DNA from: Catenaria anguillulae PL171
Taxonomy: Eukaryota > Blastocladiomycota > Blastocladiomycetes > Blastocladiales > Catenariaceae
Assembly (NCBI GenBank): GCA_002102555.1
Contig: MCFL01000202.1
Coordinates: 1-42,918 of the forward strand
Direction: 5' to 3'
Length of the DNA: 42,918 bases
Shown here: positions 12,795 to 23,498 of the stretch, in pieces
Layout: each line of letters opens with the position of its first letter
How positions within the stretch are numbered: the stretch's first letter is position 1
Notes under the pieces: model-generated
What the model saw: the letters and a program-made list of their open reading frames with translations, nothing else
Told to the model about the DNA's origin: nothing
Databases searched by the model: none
Translations under genes and position numbers: made by a program

Positions 12795-14431
12795 CTATTG
12801 GTCCTTGCGCACCCGCTTGGCCGCACGTTCCTGCTCCTGCTCCCCTTGTCCCGCCTCGGCCTCCTTTCCATCCTTGTCCTGCTCAAACGCAGCACTGCGT
12901 GGCCGCTTCTTGTCCTTCTTGATCTTTGGCACATGGGCTTCGGCCGTCTCGGCAGCTTTGGCAGACGCGGCCGCGTGCTCAAACAAGCCATTGGATTCGA
13001 GAATGCGAGTTTGTTCCGGCACAACATGCTCGGTGTAGTATGCAAGCCAAGCGTCGAGTTTGGCTCGCGTCGTATCGACTGGGTCCAAGTCAATGGATGC
13101 ACGGATGGAGGCGAAGAGGGTTGAGAGTTGATGCAGGTTGTGACTAAAGAAAGCAAACGCGGACTCGAGCAATAAGCGCCAAGCGTCAAGGTGAGCACAA
13201 ATGAGAAATGAATAACGAACATGGTCAGCAAGGTCCATCCAAGCATTTCGTGGCAATCGAGCAAGTGATACACATAGGCAGCATTGTGGTTCTTGCACGC
13301 CCAGCACTGGCACTCGGCTTGCAGCGGGGAATAGTCCTTGGCGTACAAGTCGCGCGTCATGAGGAACTTGATGCCATTGGCGCTAGCATCGAGCTTGTCG
13401 AGCGAGAGATTGAGTGCGTATCCGGCGCTTGAAAAAATGAACGCCATGGTGGATGGGAAAAAGTCAATCGAGCCAATGTGGCGGACCATGGCGTCGGGCG
13501 TGAGAAGACTCGGGGCATAGCGCGGAAGATCCGCGGGAAGGTGAGGTGAGGCAGGCGAAAGGTCTGAAAGTGTGGGTGCGTCGACCACAATGCCCGAGAT
13601 TAGCGCTTGGTCAGCGGTTTGGCTTTGCACGCGCTCGGCAACACCCTTTGCCGCCTGTTCCACATCTACAGTCCTGAACCCGGCCACAGTAGCCCACAAC
13701 GGCACATCCTTTGGCGCTTGCGAGCGCACGGCATCCAGGTACGCAAGTGACCGAACAACGCTGCGTTCAGCCGCCTTCTTTCCCACCACAGCCCCAGGCA
13801 AGTGCACTTGCGCGGGAACCAGGGCCATGTCGGGCATCCATTTGGCCACCAAATCAGCCCATTCGGCCGCCGAGATCTTCGTCAGTCCACGATGTGTGCG
13901 TGCGTGCACAAAGTCGGGCCCGTGAACCACAGCCTTGTTGTCAACTTGGGCAACGGCAGCGGACATGGCGGCGTCGCGCAGAGAAAAGAGCGAGAATTGC
14001 GAGTGCAGTGAGGCGAATTGGCGGATGGTCGACGGGTACGAGGCGGGCAGGTTGGAGACGATTTGTTCAGTGGCGAGATCAACCACGGGTGCAGCGGGCG
14101 AGACGAGGTCGGTGTAGGTGTCGGGGGTCAGGTGCGGGATGAGCAAGCGGCGAGAGTAGAGAAAGAGGCCGGGAGAGGCGAGCGAGGTGTGTAGCGTGGT
14201 GGACGACGGGGTGGTGCGTTCGAGGGAGAGAGTGCCGCGGCGGAAGGCGGCCGAGGCTCGAGGCGCCAGTTGGAAGGCAACGGACATGGTGGAGGGGAAG
14301 TCTGGCGTGGCGTGGATGGCGGGGATCGGGAAGTCGGGCGAGGGGTTGTCGGTCGGGAGGTCGTCGCGAGGGTTGTTTGAGGTCGGGAACGGGTTGGCAG
14401 GCGAGTGGGAGTGGGGGCCTGCTCCTGACAT
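12795..14431 (-). CDS. QTRT2: Queuine tRNA-ribosyltransferase accessory subunit 2
   Basis: Two exons, 13221-14431 and 12795-13143, with a 77-nt intron (GTTCGT donor, TTTAG acceptor, phase 2). The protein is a TGT-fold subunit. Its zinc site, CQCWACKNHNAAYVYHLLDC with a following His in the IHNLHQL segment created by splicing, is complete. SGIVVDAPTLSDL and SIDFFPSTMAF resemble the family's barrel strands. QTRT2 pairs with the catalytic QTRT1 at the mitochondrial surface to put queuine into GUN anticodons. The second Met, at 14287, gives 471 aa and matches the usual family start; the first gives 519 aa with a Pro/Ser/Asp-rich extension. The C-terminus is Lys/Glu/Ala-rich with KKDKKRPR- and KRVRKD-like basic patches, beyond the family core. 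Confidence 0.9.
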
Positions 14432-15017
14432 GATGCAGTCGAAAAAGCTTTGACGGCAAGGCGAGGAGTGTCCGAGTCGAATGAGATGAGTGCGTGTAGC
14501 AAATAGAGGATAGAAAGGAGCGAATGCGGTGAGTCTCTTGTCTGTATATTCACATGGCTTCGTCCGTGAATCACATCATTTACAACTGTTGCAATATTGA
14601 ATTGTCACTTGTTAGGACGCCGTTTGGACGGTGGATCGGTGGATCGGTGGATCGGTTGAGGGCTTGACACCAGGCCAGGCAAAGACGCATCGAAATTCTG
14701 AAATGTCGGCTGCTCTGCCGGCCAGCCCTCCTCATTTGAACCCAACAACACCTCCGGCAAAGGCCTCGGACCCATTCTTTCCGCCCACTTCTTTTGTTCC
14801 TCCAATCGTTTGTCACCGCCCCCTTCCGGCGCCTGACGCGCGCCCCGGGACGCTGCTCCAGCTGGACACTGACCCACCAATGAAACGAGGGCAAGACGCA
14901 GCTTACATACTCGCCAGTCACATTCCGCAATGGTACCAGCGCATCCCTGCAACCGTCACCTTCTGTCCTCATGTTCAGGCATACGCACTGGCAGCATCCT
15001 TTCATGGCATTCTATAG
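14432..15017. other. Intergenic region with a GGATCGGT triplet repeat
   Basis: About 590 bp between the QTRT2 start and the piggyBac remnant. It holds the QTRT2 promoter. Three perfect tandem copies of the 8-mer GGATCGGT lie at 14633-14656. No gene supported. Confidence 0.5.
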
Positions 15018-16250
15018 TTGTCATCTGACACGCCTCCAGCTTTCCCTTTCCCCAATCTCAAAATGGGGGACCCGATCAGAAAAGTCACTGGGCTACTTTC
15101 GCAGTATGCCGAGATTGCGGCGCGTGGGGATTCGTTTCACACTCACCCAAAACTTGTTGGTTGGGTCTCAAGCAACCACAACAAAGGATACCACATTTCG
15201 CCCACGACGCCCACGGAATGGACTGCTGCAAGCTCCGCCGTGGTGGGCTTTCTCAAGAAGGATGTCGAGCGTTGCATTTTTCTTTTACACGTGGAAACCA
15301 GCAACGTAATCCAAGCCCAGCGAGGCGAAGTCCACACCCACCACGCCCTGTTGAGTGTCGACGGATCGCTTCATGGAAATCATGCACTGGCTGCACTTTC
15401 CCGACGCCCCATTTGACAAGCCTGACATCACCGAGGAAGAGCGCCAGTTGCGCAAGATTGCGGCTATGATGGACTACTTGAACCACTCATTTGCCGGTGC
15501 GTACAACATTGGCGAGCACCTTTCTGCCGATGAGATTATGGTCAAATTCACTGGTCGCCTGGCATTTGTGCAATACATGCCAGGCGAAACCAACCAAGTG
15601 GGGTATCAAGCTGTGGACGCTCGCGGATCCAAGAACGGGTTACCTGTATCACGCAAAGGTGTACACTGGCAAGGATTCGGCAACGGACGAGTGGAAGTCG
15701 GGCTTGGGTGGTGGCGCATGCATGACCATGTTGGAACAAGCAAACCGTCTCGGCAAAGGGCACGCGGTGACGGCCGACAATTTTTCTCCTCGCCATGTTT
15801 GGTTTTTCGGCTGCTTGATAAACGTACACACTTTATCGGTACTGCGCGCACGAACCGTGTTGGTTTTCCACTCAGCAAGGTGGAGATGTCGAAGAAGCAG
15901 AGCCGAGGCGAGTACCGTTCTGTACAAGTCGATGTCCTTCTCTCCGACGGGAGTATTGGCCGTATGTCAGCATTTGGGTGGCTCGACAGCCAAGCTGTGT
16001 ATGTGTTGTCCGGCAAGCATCCTGCTGACGAGGTCGGCTCAGTGCTACGGTGGGTTAGCACTGAAGGCGGCCGTGTACCAGTGGACGCACCATCGGCCAT
16101 TACCGATTACAATGCCACCATGGGGGGCGTCGACTTGACCGATCAACTACGCATGTATGCATATGCATGGCGGCACTTACGGTCAGTCAAGTGGTGGAAG
16201 AGTGTGTCCCATTTTTGTCTCTGCTTTCGAGGTACACCTCCTCGGGCTCA
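15018..16250 (+). pseudogene. Decayed piggyBac-type DNA transposase
   Basis: A DDE_Tnp_1_7 (piggyBac) transposase remnant. The family blocks are clear: STDRFMEIMHWLHFPDAP, KWGIKLWTLADPRTGYLYH, VYTGKDSATDEWK, TADNF then LVFRLLDKRTHFIGTARTNR, and YNATMGGVDLTDQLRMYAY with HLRSVKWWK. The four aspartates that correspond to the catalytic positions (in TLADP, TADNF, GGVD, LTDQ) survive. They sit in two frames: the frame moves by one base near 15575-15595 and back near 15780-15790. The N-terminal third (15018-15360) is in yet another frame and barely recognisable. Similarity stops after KWWKSV (about 16205), so the 3' end is lost. I could not find convincing TTAA-flanked terminal repeats. Confidence 0.85.
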
Positions 16251-16957
16251 AAGGGTTATACCTAAGTCGCATTTTCGCTCAGTTGCCAGTGGTTGTTGTC
16301 GCTTGCACTGTTCCCCATCCTTCTTTCTCCCACTCTCCTAATTGTTTTGGTGTGATTTTTTTCTTCTCTCCTGTTCCTCGACCCAATCCTCAATCTCCTC
16401 CTCTTACACATATGTACATACGAACATTCGCACCGCCCACCAACATTGAGTGTGTCACTTTTTCCATATTGACTTGCTTTTGGGAAACAAACAAAAACAA
16501 TACACATGCTCAGCTAAAATGATGGCGGCAGAGCCACGAGTCCCAATGTGGATGCGCCGGCAAGCATTGCCGCAGACCCCGGTCAGCGAGCCGTACACGC
16601 TGTCGCGGCTTGAATGGACGTGTAGCGTGTGATTGGCAAAGAGTGGGGATCGGGACGCATAAGAGCGATCGCACGAGAGGCGATGTTGCGCGAATGGGGG
16701 GGGGGGGGCGGCGCGACAGTTTTCGATGTCACAACGGCATTTGAGGAAGGAGGCGGGGACGACGGAGGCACGGAAATCGTCGAGGCAGAAGCAGGAGTAG
16801 TGGCTCGGCCGACAATACGCCCTAGCGAGTAAGCAAGCAATCGGGCGATTGGAAAGTAAAATAGTTTGCGTGACAATGGTGATCACGCAGATGAGTCACT
16901 CACCTCAAAAACAATAAAGAGCCAAAACTGCCATGTGTATCTGCAAATCCTCTCCAC
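16251..16957. other. Region between transposase remnant and the next gene, with a poly-G run
   Basis: About 700 bp with a 13-base G run near 16696-16708. Minus-strand frames (16455-16886, 16583-16876) could be extra 3' exons of the gene to the right, because that gene's stop overlaps a perfect GTAAGT donor, but no acceptor gives a convincing family match. T-rich tracts lie at 16318-16372. Otherwise nothing recognised. Confidence 0.4.
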
Positions 16958-19216
16958 TTACTCGGGATCACACCAAACCTTTGCCCGATACACAACCCTT
17001 CCCCTCCCCTCCTCCTCCCCATCCCTCAACACCAACCCCGGAAACGACGTGACCACCACTCTACCCTGCGCGCCATCATCCAACGACAACCCGGCATCCT
17101 GCCACGCCACGTCAAACGCATCCCCGGGCCTCGGGACATGAATCTCAAGCGGCCTATCTGCCGTGCCACACCGCCACACCACATGCGCAAGCATCAGCTT
17201 GGTCGCAATCAGCCTGACGTCTGGCAACACGCCCACAAAGGGCCCCAAGGTCTCTGCTATCGCCCGTGATGCCTTGTCCACCTGCGCCCTGGCTGCCGCC
17301 AAAATGCGTGGGTCATCAACAACATTTTGCGGGGTAGCCGCATCCACAATGAGCGATGCCACGTGCCACCCAACCAATTGCTTGACCTCGTCCCTCTCTG
17401 CTTGATCTTCCACATCCCCAAGGGTCCACCCATCATTCACATGTGCAAGCATCTCGTCCACAATGGCACGTGTCCACACGTATCCGGCAGCCGCACGCAC
17501 AACCAAGGCCACAAGGGCGGCCACGTTGGCGCGCGGATGCGGCGTGGTGGCGCGGCCAGTCACGGCCGCATAGGCCGACACAAGTTTTGCGGCTGGCGCG
17601 GGCAACGTCGAGGTCGAGGTCGAGGTGGAGTTTGTGCGTGAAGCGGCCTGTATACAAGCAAACAATGTGGCGTGCAGCCAAGTACACATAGAGTCGACGT
17701 GGTCGTAGATGGCTTGGGTTGGAAGAGGCGCGGCCATGGCAAGCTCGTCAGGGATAATGGGGCGTGGCGGATGCGGATGTGGTTGCTGCTGCTGGATTGC
17801 TTGGGGAGGTGGGGCAGATCCGTGCGTGGGCGTACGGTTCGGAACTGCTGCGTGTGCTGGGTCGGGAGGGACCGGGGATGGGAGCGACGGCGAAGGCGAC
17901 GCGTCAACTTGAAGTGTCGGCGACAGCGGGTCGATGGGTGTGAACGCGTTGGTGGCGGCCGGCGAGGCGCGGTTGGGTGTCAGGGGAGATGGCGACCAAG
18001 CGTGCGGCGGTGGGTAGTGCGCCACAAGTGGAGAGGTGACCCATTCCATGGCCGACGGATTGGGTGGCGAGTGGGCGGATCCTCCGGTTGAGTCTTGGCC
18101 AGAGTGGTCCGTTTCGCTGTCGTCGCCGTTATCGTCGCCATCGTCGGGAATCGCAAGTTCCATAAACATGGGGACCACTGGAGACACGGTGCTTGGAGGG
18201 ATCGAGGGTGTTTTGGTCGAAGACATGGCCAGTGGCTTTGGCTTTGGTTTTGGCGAAGGCAACGGGTTTACAAGCGGTGGGACAGAGGAAGGTGGCGGGA
18301 ACGGAAGTTTCTTTTCTGGAGGCGTGGGTGGTGGGAGCGGCTGGTGCGGTGCAGGGAGCGGTTTGCTCGTCAACTTTGGGACCTGGGTGTTGTTGTGTGC
18401 ATGCGGCCGGCGGAGGGAGGTGCGCCGAGACGGCGGCGAAGTGATTGTTGACGATGTTGCTGGACTCTGAGGGAGCGACCCAGGCGAAGGGGCAATCGAA
18501 GACGGAAGCGGCGGCATGGATGGCTGGACGAAGACATGGTGTGCAATAGTTCATTTATGCAAGCTGATGAGCACCAGTGATTTCGATGTTGGCAAAAGGC
18601 ACAATGTGTCGTACATGGTTGCCGTACACGGTCACGTCCGCGTTTCCATCGACCCATTCGGTTGGATCGCCGACCGTGTTTGGGTCCCTCGTGCCGAGCT
18701 GCTCCGGCAAGTCAAACGATTCAATTGGATACGGATGAGGGTGTGACTGGGGCAGTGCTGCGTGTGGCGGTGGGAGCGGTGGAGGTCCAGTGTTATCGGA
18801 CGCGTAGTTCAGGTGCGTTCCGTGCGTTGCTTGCTGGCCGCCGTACTGGTGAGGATGTCCCTGTCCGAACCGCTGGTCGTGGTCACCGGCAATAGCACTG
18901 TGACCACCTCCTATATCGAGTGGATATCCGACAAAGTCATCGACGATGCCACCGCTACCGCTCGTGCCGAAATGCGAGGCAGCAGCTGGTGGTGAGTCGT
19001 GAGAGAGCGCGCCATGGACAGAGTTTAGGTCGCTTTGCCAGGTGGAATCTGGGTTCCTTGATGAGGTTTTTTGCCTTGGGCGCTGGCCATGCTGCGCATT
19101 CCCGTGTGCGCTGCCGCAGCGGCAGCAGAAGTGGACGTGGGACTCGAGGGCGTGGTCGGGTCGTTGACGACGGGGGCAATGCCGGCGAGCGCGGGGACGC
19201 CCGGAAAGTTGAACAT
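16958..19216 (-). CDS. Proline-rich protein with C-terminal helical domain (unknown), frame break in a homopolymer
   Basis: I read this as one gene in two exons, 18615-19216 and 16958-18523, with a 91-nt intron (GTACGA donor, GTCCAG acceptor, phase 0). The two pieces would otherwise be separate same-strand genes only 37 bp apart. Exon 1 starts at the ATG at 19216 (MFNFPGVPALAG). Its frame continues only if one base is added in the six-A run at 19067-19072, which would give a natural QGKKTSSRNPDS segment; as written the frame stops soon after. Exon 2 is strongly Pro/Ser-rich for about 270 residues, then becomes an ordinary helical domain (TQAIYDHVDSMCTWL to YRAKVWCDPE) resembling hypothetical proteins of early fungi. 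Function unknown. The stop codon lies inside a GTAAGT sequence, so a further 3' exon is possible. Confidence 0.5.
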
Positions 19217-19723
19217 GGTGTTGAGCGTATTGCATGGATTGCGTGCATTGGATAGAGGATATACAGACAATGGTCCGCAAGTACAAATGGCTGTGAGGTG
19301 AGGGTGTGATGCGATGGATTCCGCAGCTGAGGCGTAAAATCACTGTATTGAGCCAATGAACGCGTGGATGAATGATGGAGGAGCACTTGTGGAATACGTG
19401 TGGAATACCCATGGAACACTGGAGGAAGTCTTGGGCCGTCGATCCATCCATTCACCTGGCCTTGCTTTGAAGTCAAGTATGTAAGTATCGGTCAATACAA
19501 GTGAATTCAAAAGTATCGTGGAATGAATGGACAAGTCCAGAAAATCAATCGCAACATTCTGCATGCAACACCCGACTGTCACAATTCCTCTCAAGTCAAG
19601 CACAGAACGCACTGTTCCACTTTACCGATCCACCGAGGCGACTCCATCCGATTCTGATCCAACCAAGGTCCACTTTACCATCCCCCGAAATCCACATTCT
19701 TGTGCCCGTCAAGCAACTCCGCC
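19217..19723. promoter_or_regulatory. Divergent promoter region left of MRPS8
   Basis: About 500 bp between divergent starts. A GTGGAATAC-type motif is repeated near 19388-19410. No TATA box stands out and no gene is supported. Confidence 0.4.
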
Positions 19724-20197
19724 ATGCCGCAAATCCACAACGTGTGCTCGCACCTGCAAAACGCCTTCCGCGCCCGCTTGCGCTCCACCTCGGTGCCCCA
19801 CTCCAACCTCAACTTGTCGCTGCTGTCGCTGCTCCGCGACCAAGGCTTTCTGTCGGCCGTCATGGCCGGGTCGCCGCTCGGCCCGCACCAGCCCGCCTTG
19901 GGCGTTGCCCAGCGCCGCCTGTGGGTCAACCTCAAGTACTCTGGCCCGGCACTCGACTCGCCGCTCTTGCAGGAAATGAAGACCGTGTCCAAGCCGAGCC
20001 GCAGGGTGTTTGCCACCCACCACGAGCTCGCCGAGGTGGCGTCGGGCCGCAAGTGCAGGCGGTTGCAGCAGTTGGGACTCAAGTTGCCGCTGGTCCCTGG
20101 CGAGGTGGTCGCCATCAATACCGAGCAAGGTGTTTTGGATTTGCATAGTGCTGTCAAGCAAGGATTGGGCGGCGAGGTCTTGTGTACTGCCAAGTAA
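19724..20197 (+). CDS. MRPS8: Mitochondrial small ribosomal subunit protein uS8m
   Basis: A single-exon 157-aa protein that aligns well with yeast Mrps8: VCSHLQNAFRARLRSTSVPH, LRDQGFLSAVMAGSPLGP, RRLWVNLKYS, SKPSRRVF, and the C-terminal S8 signature LPLVPGEVVAINTEQGVLDL then GLGGEVLC. uS8 binds the central domain of the small-subunit rRNA and is a primary assembly protein. As in yeast there is no long cleavable presequence. An in-frame Met 24 bases upstream (19700) is possible, but the chosen start matches the family. It converges on the Pex24-like gene with about 170 bp between stops. Confidence 0.93.
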   Translation: MPQIHNVCSHLQNAFRARLRSTSVPHSNLNLSLLSLLRDQGFLSAVMAGSPLGPHQPALGVAQRRLWVNLKYSGPALDSPLLQEMKTVSKPSRRVFATHHELAEVASGRKCRRLQQLGLKLPLVPGEVVAINTEQGVLDLHSAVKQGLGGEVLCTAK

Positions 20198-20368
20198 TTC
20201 AGGATTCTTAATGTCTGCTCTGTTGAATGTTTTGTACTTTTATCCGCTTCATATACACTTAGCCAGAAATAGTGTACATATCTTTTGTGCAAGTTATGGG
20301 TACAGTTTATTCAAGTACAGGAAAACACTCCAAAGTCAAGTTCGACTTGTCGTCCCCTACCTCTTGCT

Positions 20369-21778
20369 TTACTCCTTGGCATTCGCCGCCTTTTGTTGAC
20401 GAACAGGTACATTGACCCAACACACTGCCTGCCGCACATACCTCCTCCTTTCCACCCTCGCCATGATGCTCGCCACCAAGCCTTGCCCTGGAACTTTGAC
20501 CGGTTCCCACTCCTCCACTGGCTGCCAAACATCTGTCTCGCCCTCGCCCTCGCCCTCGATCGATTCCCACTCCCACCTCACCTCCAATGTTTGCCCCACC
20601 TGGTCCTCACCCACCCTCGCCATGACTCCATCCACAAACCTCGTCACCCCGTCCTCTTGCCCAGCTGTACACTGCCTGCGCAGCCACCCGCTACGCACGC
20701 CCAAATCGCCCGCCGCAGGCAACTCAATCGCATGCCTCGCGCGCCACTCGCTTCGCACGCCACCACTCACATTCTCTGTCTCGGTCTCGAGCAAGGCGCC
20801 GTACCCTTGGCCCAACCGGTACACACGATATCGCGTCACGTACACGCCGACGCCAAACCCGATCCACATCTTATGCTCGTGCTCGTGCGGCCGCCATTCT
20901 CCGGGAACTGATGCGTTCCCTAGCGGTGCATCCGGCAATGACTTGAGCACCTTGGGCACAAGTCCCGCACACAGCGGCGCCAATCCGGCCACGCCTACGG
21001 CGTGGTGCACGGGCAATGCCAGATGAAGCCCGATCCACAGTGGAAACGTCGACACCACGAGCCACAAGGCCGCGAGTGAGGCGTCGGGATCGGTCCATGC
21101 GGCAAGCGCCACGGGTGTACTGGCAAGTGCGCGGGCACGCCCAAGGGTGCGAGACACGCTGGATAGGTCGGCAAGCGTGGTGGACCAAGCAATGTCATGG
21201 TCCGCGTCCAACGCTACCGTGACTCGTGGGCCCGGGGCTGCGCGTTGGACCTTGACTTGGCGTCTCGTTGCGGCGCCCCTTTGCGCCGTTGCGTGCGTAC
21301 CGGGATAGTTTGCAACAAGCACGCTCATGGCCGTCATGTGCGGGGCAAGCACGAGCAGCGGGCGAGCGGACAAGCACAGGGCGAGCCAGGCAAGGCATAC
21401 GAGTGCGCCGCCCGCCGGGTCGTCCCAGGTGACCACGGCACCGCGCAGGGCGCGCCCCGAAGTGGTGGCCAGGTGCAAGAGCCGGCGCCGGGAAGTGTAA
21501 GATTCGGGTGGCAGCTTGGACAGGGAATTAGCGAGTTGAATCAGGGTTGGTGGACTTGGTGGTGCCGGTGGGAGGCCAGGCGGAGGAAGCGGCAGGTCGG
21601 GCGGGTCGTTGTACATTGGTTGCGATTTCGGGCAGGTGCTGGTTGAGGTCGAAGCCGAGGCTGAGCCGAGCGGTGGCGAGGGCGGCGGCGTCGGAAAGGC
21701 ATGTGTGTGGGCTGATTGAGGAGCGCTAGCTGATGAGGATCCGCTGGGTGGATCTTGGATATCGGACAGATGGACCAT
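20369..21778 (-). CDS. Pex24/dysferlin-like integral membrane protein
   Basis: A single-exon 469-aa protein. After a Pro/Ser-rich N-terminus comes TSGRALRGAVVTWDDPAGGA and a hydrophobic hairpin (LVCLAWLALCLSARPLLVLA), then AHMTAMSVLVANYP. A second pair of hydrophobic segments appears around AALWLVVSTFPLWIGLHLAL and VGVAGLAPLCAGLVPKV. A tight DP before each hairpin is typical of the Pex24p/reticulon-like peroxin domain. The C-terminal half (GEWRPHE-HKMWIGFG, RWEWESIE, EEWEPV, RRRYVRQA) looks like degenerate dysferlin N and C modules, including the Arg-rich end. Fungal relatives (Pex23/24/28-32) act at ER-peroxisome contacts and control peroxisome number and size. The family call is by pattern only, and the dysferlin part is weak. 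Confidence 0.5.
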   Translation of the reverse strand: MVHLSDIQDPPSGSSSASAPQSAHTHAFPTPPPSPPLGSASASTSTSTCPKSQPMYNDPPDLPLPPPGLPPAPPSPPTLIQLANSLSKLPPESYTSRRRLLHLATTSGRALRGAVVTWDDPAGGALVCLAWLALCLSARPLLVLAPHMTAMSVLVANYPGTHATAQRGAATRRQVKVQRAAPGPRVTVALDADHDIAWSTTLADLSSVSRTLGRARALASTPVALAAWTDPDASLAALWLVVSTFPLWIGLHLALPVHHAVGVAGLAPLCAGLVPKVLKSLPDAPLGNASVPGEWRPHEHEHKMWIGFGVGVYVTRYRVYRLGQGYGALLETETENVSGGVRSEWRARHAIELPAAGDLGVRSGWLRRQCTAGQEDGVTRFVDGVMARVGEDQVGQTLEVRWEWESIEGEGEGETDVWQPVEEWEPVKVPGQGLVASIMARVERRRYVRQAVCWVNVPVRQQKAANAKE

Positions 21779-22390
21779 CTTGAAGTATGAGTGTGGTGAG
21801 GAGTGGAGCTAAGCCAGCAGTTGTCAGTCTTCAGGTTGGAAGTAGATAGTGGACACTCACTTGAACGATCTGTATGTATTTAGTCAGGCTCAAGCAATAC
21901 GAGCGAGGACCAAGGCGAATGCCGAAAGATATGATATACTCGGGTGTAGTGCATTCATGCCGTTGCTCTTGTGAAATCGAAATCTCGGCCCGATTGTTGT
22001 TACATAGTTGAGTGATGGCAGTACAGACGTCAGCGTGATCCCGGCACCAGTCGGCTCGTTGGCGACGGTCCGTCATCAACACATCTCAAGATCTCTGATC
22101 TCAAGATATTAGATTCCGGATACGCATCTCCAACCTTCGCCCTCGAGAAGGAGGTACCCGCGATTTGACATCGTCCATGCCCACCCAGCAGGGATGGCCG
22201 GCCCGATGGATTTAATGTCTGCATGGTTTGGTTGTTCGCACCCAAATTAGCTCCAAGCGCGTGCATGAAAAATAACGTGGACACACGGACACATGCTAAG
22301 ACAGTCGATGTAATTCACGCAAGTGGAATGAATGAAAATGCTTGACGACCTGACGCACACAAACCCGACCAATTCAGAGAAAGCTGCACA
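21779..22390. promoter_or_regulatory. Divergent promoter region left of the ESCRT-III gene
   Basis: About 610 bp between divergent starts. It is more AT-rich than its flanks and contains ATGATATACTCGGG near 21930 and a run of ATCTC/AGATC steps (about 22083-22110). No gene is supported. Confidence 0.4.
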
Positions 22391-23498
22391 ATGGCCGACC
22401 AGATCAAGTCTGCGCTTGGCATGAAGCCCAGCACCGCCGCCCGGTTCAGTCAGCGCGATGACCGCGTCAAGCATGCACAAACAATTGTAAGCCAGGGGAA
22501 CCGTCAACTGTCCAGGGAACGCTCAGCGATCGATCGCAAGGAAGCCAAACTGGTACATGCGTCATGTAACACTGCAGCTGAAAGCGTCTCGGAATGACTG
22601 ATGGGCTGTGAATGAGCAGCTCGCCGAAGTTCGCCGCTACCTCCTCCAAGGCAATACCCACTCTGCCCACCTGGTCGCGCGGCAAATCGCATCCTACCGC
22701 CGCCTTGCGGCGCGCAACCTGGAAGCGTCGCTTGCCATGGACCTCAAGCTGCACGCCATGGCAAGCAACAACACGGTGAATCGCAGACAATGGGAAACGC
22801 TCAAGGCCATCAAGGGTGTCCATGGCGGCGCCGACGATATCAAGTCGGTGACAACGTGCGCGGCCAAGGCGACAAGGGCAATGGAGACGGCGAATGCAGT
22901 CGAAGCAATCATGAACGAGACAATGGACGATGTGTATGATTTCGCGGGCGATGAGGTTGAGATTGTTGGCGTCCAGCGCAGTGTCAGTGTGGACAGCGAG
23001 GTAGAGGAGATATTGAAGCAGGCCGTGGACGCGGCCATGCCGCGCACCATCCTGGGAAATGTCAATGCTTCGGTTTCTCCCACCCGGTCGACAGCAAGTT
23101 CCACGTCGTCGCGCAGCCGGTCGCCGTCGCCCAACAGGAGCAGCGGCACCCTTCTATTTGTCAAACTCGCGAGCAATCCAGATGTGGGTGCGAGCGTCGC
23201 AGTGGATTCGCTCGATGTATCTGTGGATATGGTCAAGCGCGCGATACTGCAGGATCCTTACGCCGTGCATCAGCTCGGGTTGGCACGCGGGGCTGTAGGA
23301 ACAGCTCGCAACAAGTCACCAGTCATCAAGGCCGCGTCGGCCGTTGGTCCTTGCTGGCCGTTTTCGCTTGGGCTCGCGGTCGAGTCGGATCAGAGCAAAG
23401 ACCACCTCACATTTGAAGTGTTGCCAATCGACCAGTCACTCAAGAGTTTGGGCGTGCAGGCAGGCATGGTCTTGTTTGTGCAAGTGCACAGTCAATGA
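22391..23498 (+). CDS. ESCRT-III (Snf7-family) protein with C-terminal ubiquitin-like domain
   Basis: Two exons, 22391-22552 and 22620-23498, with a 67-nt intron (GTACAT donor, GAGCAG acceptor, a GACTGAT branch-like site; phase 0), give 346 aa. Residues about 20-175 form a Snf7-type helical hairpin most like CHMP2/CHMP3: RQLSRERSAIDRKEAKLL, ARQIASYRRLAARN, then an EAIMNETMDD-type helix and a VDSEVEEILKQAVDAA helix. A Ser/Arg/Pro-rich linker (about 190-215) leads to a domain that looks ubiquitin-like: strand TLLFVKLASN, strand ASVAVDSLDV, helix VDMVKRAILQDPYA, and the ending DQSLKSLGVQAGMVLFVQV, which parallels ubiquitin's LSDYNIQKESTLHLVL. ESCRT-III proteins polymerise on endosomal membranes and are disassembled by Vps4. 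A fused ubiquitin-like tail is not known to me in this family. No C-terminal Gly-Gly is present, so it would not be conjugated. Confidence 0.7.

Noticed and set aside
18555-19451. Separate 298-codon gene starting at 19451
   Set aside because: The upstream part of that frame lacks protein character, whereas starting at 19216 with a one-base correction and joining to the next exon gives a coherent gene.
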